Assembly: GCF_001953955.1 (NCBI RefSeq)
Contig: NZ_CP019300.1
Coordinates: forward strand, 806,001 to 870,000
Direction: 5' to 3'
DNA length: 64,000 nt
Source of the DNA: Prevotella intermedia ATCC 25611 = DSM 20706
GTDB lineage: Bacteria > Bacteroidota > Bacteroidia > Bacteroidales > Bacteroidaceae
In this document: in pieces, positions 62,427-64,000 of the stretch
Numbering within the stretch: the stretch's first letter is position 1
Layout of the letters: each line of letters begins with the position of its first letter
The notes under the pieces: model-generated
What the model was told of the DNA's origin: nothing
Databases searched by the model: none
Seen by the model: only the letters and a program-made list of their open reading frames with translations
Translations under genes and position numbers: made by a program

Positions 62427-64000
62427 ATGAATATACAAGACATACAGAAACTATATGGAGTGTTGCCACAGGGCGATGCTTTGATGAAAACAATGGAAGA
62501 AAAGTCGGTTCGCACGGTTTTTCTTCAAGGATTATTGGCTTCCGCCACACCAATGTTCTTTGCCTCGATAGTGAAACGATGGCAGAAAACAATGCTTTTC
62601 GTACTGAACGACAACGACGAAGCGGGCTATTTCTATAACGATTTGAAAACAATTGCCATGCCCGAAAATGGGCAGGAGCAGACTGCTGAGGTGTTGTTTT
62701 TACCCTCTTCGTATCGCAGGGCGGTGAAATATGGTCAGCGCGATGCAGGAAACGAGATACTGCGTACGGAGGTTCTGTCGCGTTTGTCGGTCATCAACGA
62801 GGCAAAAGCTACCGCATCGTTGCCTCTTTGCATTGTTACCGAGCCTTCGGCGTTGGCAGAATTGGTGGTTGCCAAGCACAAGTTGGACGAGCATACCTTG
62901 TCTGTGAGTGTCGGACAGACGATGGATTTAACCGAAACAGAGAAGACTTTGCGCTCGTATGGCTTCCAACAAGTAGACTATGTGTACGAGCCGGGGCAGT
63001 TTGCCGTGCGTGGCAGCATTCTCGATGTCTATTCCTTTTCGAGCGAACTGCCTTATCGTATCGACTTTTTCGGCAACGATGTAGATACGATTCGTACTTT
63101 TGAGGTGGAAACGCAGCTATCGAAAGACAAGAAAGAAAAGGTGGAGATTGTGCCGGAATTGGCTACATTGAGCGAAGAGAAAATACCTTTCTTGCAGTTT
63201 CTGCCGAAAGATTCTGTTCTCGTAATGAAGGATTTGCTGTATATTCACGATACTATCGAACGCATTTATAACGATGGTTTCACTGCACAAGCACTGACCG
63301 AGCAGCTCGAAGGCAAAACGGAAACAGAGCAAAACGAGTTGAGAAAGCAGCTACAAGCTAATCTTCAACTCACAACGGCGCAACAATTTACCGACGATGC
63401 CTTGAACTTCAAGCGCATAGAGTTTGGTGCGAACCGTGCAAAGAACGAGGAAAGCAAGGCGATTATACGTTTTAATATTTCGCCACAACCACTCTTTCAT
63501 AAGAACTTTGAGTTGCTTACGCAGTCATTGAAAGACTATCTGCTGCAAGGATACAAACTCTATATTCTTGCCGACAGCGAGAAACAAACAACGCGTTTGC
63601 GCGATATATTCGACAGTAAGGGGGCAGACAGCGAAGCCGAAACGACCTCTGTGGCAGACAATATCCCCTTTATGCCCGTGAACAGAACCATTCACGAGGG
63701 CTTCATCGACAACGATTTGAAAGTTTGTTTCTTCACCGACCACCAGATTTTCGACCGCTTCCACAAGTACAGCCTAAAGTCTGACAAGGCTCGACAGGGC
63801 AAGATGGCACTTACAATGAAAGAGTTGCAAGAGATGGAACCAGGCGATTTCCTTGTCCACGTAGACTTTGGCATTGGTAAGTTTGCTGGTTTGGTGCGTG
63901 TTCCGGCAGGCGAATCCTATCAGGAAATGATACGCTTGGTGTATCAGCACAACGATATTGTGGACGTTTCTATACATTCGCTCTACAAAATAAGCAAGTA
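62427..64000 (+). CDS. mfd: Transcription-repair coupling factor Mfd (N-terminal part; runs off the window)
   Basis: The frame is open from the ATG at 62427 to the window edge, giving 524 complete codons of a protein usually over 1100 residues. The N-terminal UvrB-like region is recognisable (FVLNDNDEAGYFYNDL, YEPGQFAVRGSILDVYSFSS and PYRIDFFGNDVDTIRTFE). The start of the RNA-polymerase-interacting domain is visible near the end (GDFLVHVDFGIGKFAGL). Mfd removes stalled RNA polymerase and recruits UvrA to damaged template strands. The ATPase motor is beyond the window. Confidence 0.93.
   Translation, partial: MNIQDIQKLYGVLPQGDALMKTMEEKSVRTVFLQGLLASATPMFFASIVKRWQKTMLFVLNDNDEAGYFYNDLKTIAMPENGQEQTAEVLFLPSSYRRAVKYGQRDAGNEILRTEVLSRLSVINEAKATASLPLCIVTEPSALAELVVAKHKLDEHTLSVSVGQTMDLTETEKTLRSYGFQQVDYVYEPGQFAVRGSILDVYSFSSELPYRIDFFGNDVDTIRTFEVETQLSKDKKEKVEIVPELATLSEEKIPFLQFLPKDSVLVMKDLLYIHDTIERIYNDGFTAQALTEQLEGKTETEQNELRKQLQANLQLTTAQQFTDDALNFKRIEFGANRAKNEESKAIIRFNISPQPLFHKNFELLTQSLKDYLLQGYKLYILADSEKQTTRLRDIFDSKGADSEAETTSVADNIPFMPVNRTIHEGFIDNDLKVCFFTDHQIFDRFHKYSLKSDKARQGKMALTMKELQEMEPGDFLVHVDFGIGKFAGLVRVPAGESYQEMIRLVYQHNDIVDVSIHSLYKISK

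Overview
The window looks like the chromosome of a Bacteroidota species close to Prevotella (Prevotella intermedia/nigrescens type). Supporting signs are promoters of the TAnnTTTG (-7) form without Shine-Dalgarno sites, a carboxypeptidase-regulatory-domain TonB receptor, DUF3575/OmpA outer-membrane operons, BspA-type leucine-rich repeat proteins, secreted proteins with type IX secretion (T9SS)-like C-terminal tails, an ExbB-ExbD-ExbD-TonB operon and an HU protein of the long Bacteroidota type. The genus is inferred from gene content; no database search was possible.

Layout. 1-5.4 kb: end of a DUF349-like gene, tRNA-Gln, a small DUF2335 membrane-protein operon, then rsfS-ftsH-cdsA. 5.4-11.5 kb: a TonB receptor behind a 22-bp repeat array, two tandemly duplicated secreted proteins and an HU-family gene behind another phased array. 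11.6-18.8 kb: a four-gene minus-strand outer-membrane operon (two DUF3575-type barrels, an OmpA-like protein, a 1074-residue multi-barrel protein), then tRNA-Leu. 19.6-27.3 kb: a LytS/LytTR two-component pair, a predicted flavinylated periplasmic protein, asd, a CPA2-like transporter, a LolD-like ATPase and a CvfB-like RNA-binding protein. 27.8-34.1 kb: two LRR surface proteins with a duplicated promoter/leader and an ADP-ribosylglycohydrolase. 34.2-43.5 kb: the TonB energising operon, ribBA and an LptF/G permease. 43.7-50.4 kb: tRNA-Met, an HxlR/cupin divergon, an exonuclease, an EamA transporter, tcdA, an AmpG-like transporter and mutY. 51.2-58.1 kb: purH (cyclohydrolase domain only) and the rod-shape cluster mreB-mreC-mreD-mrdA-rodA. 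58.7-64 kb: an HtrA protease, LemA/TPM operon and the start of mfd, which runs off the window.

The gene content is mostly housekeeping plus cell-envelope functions: cell-wall elongation, LPS and lipoprotein export, TonB energy and secreted adhesin-like proteins. The most unusual content is non-coding. Eight copies of a ~193-bp intergenic element, found in both orientations about every 4-14 kb, have imperfect terminal inverted repeats and a strictly 22-bp-phased core of the form AAAA-N7-TTTT-N7. The N7 slots are filled from a small vocabulary of GC-rich words, and the three-word core is inverted in place in some copies. Four other intergenic arrays with different words (5.45, 10.8, 31.05 and 62.2 kb) share the same ~22-bp phase, exactly in two of them.
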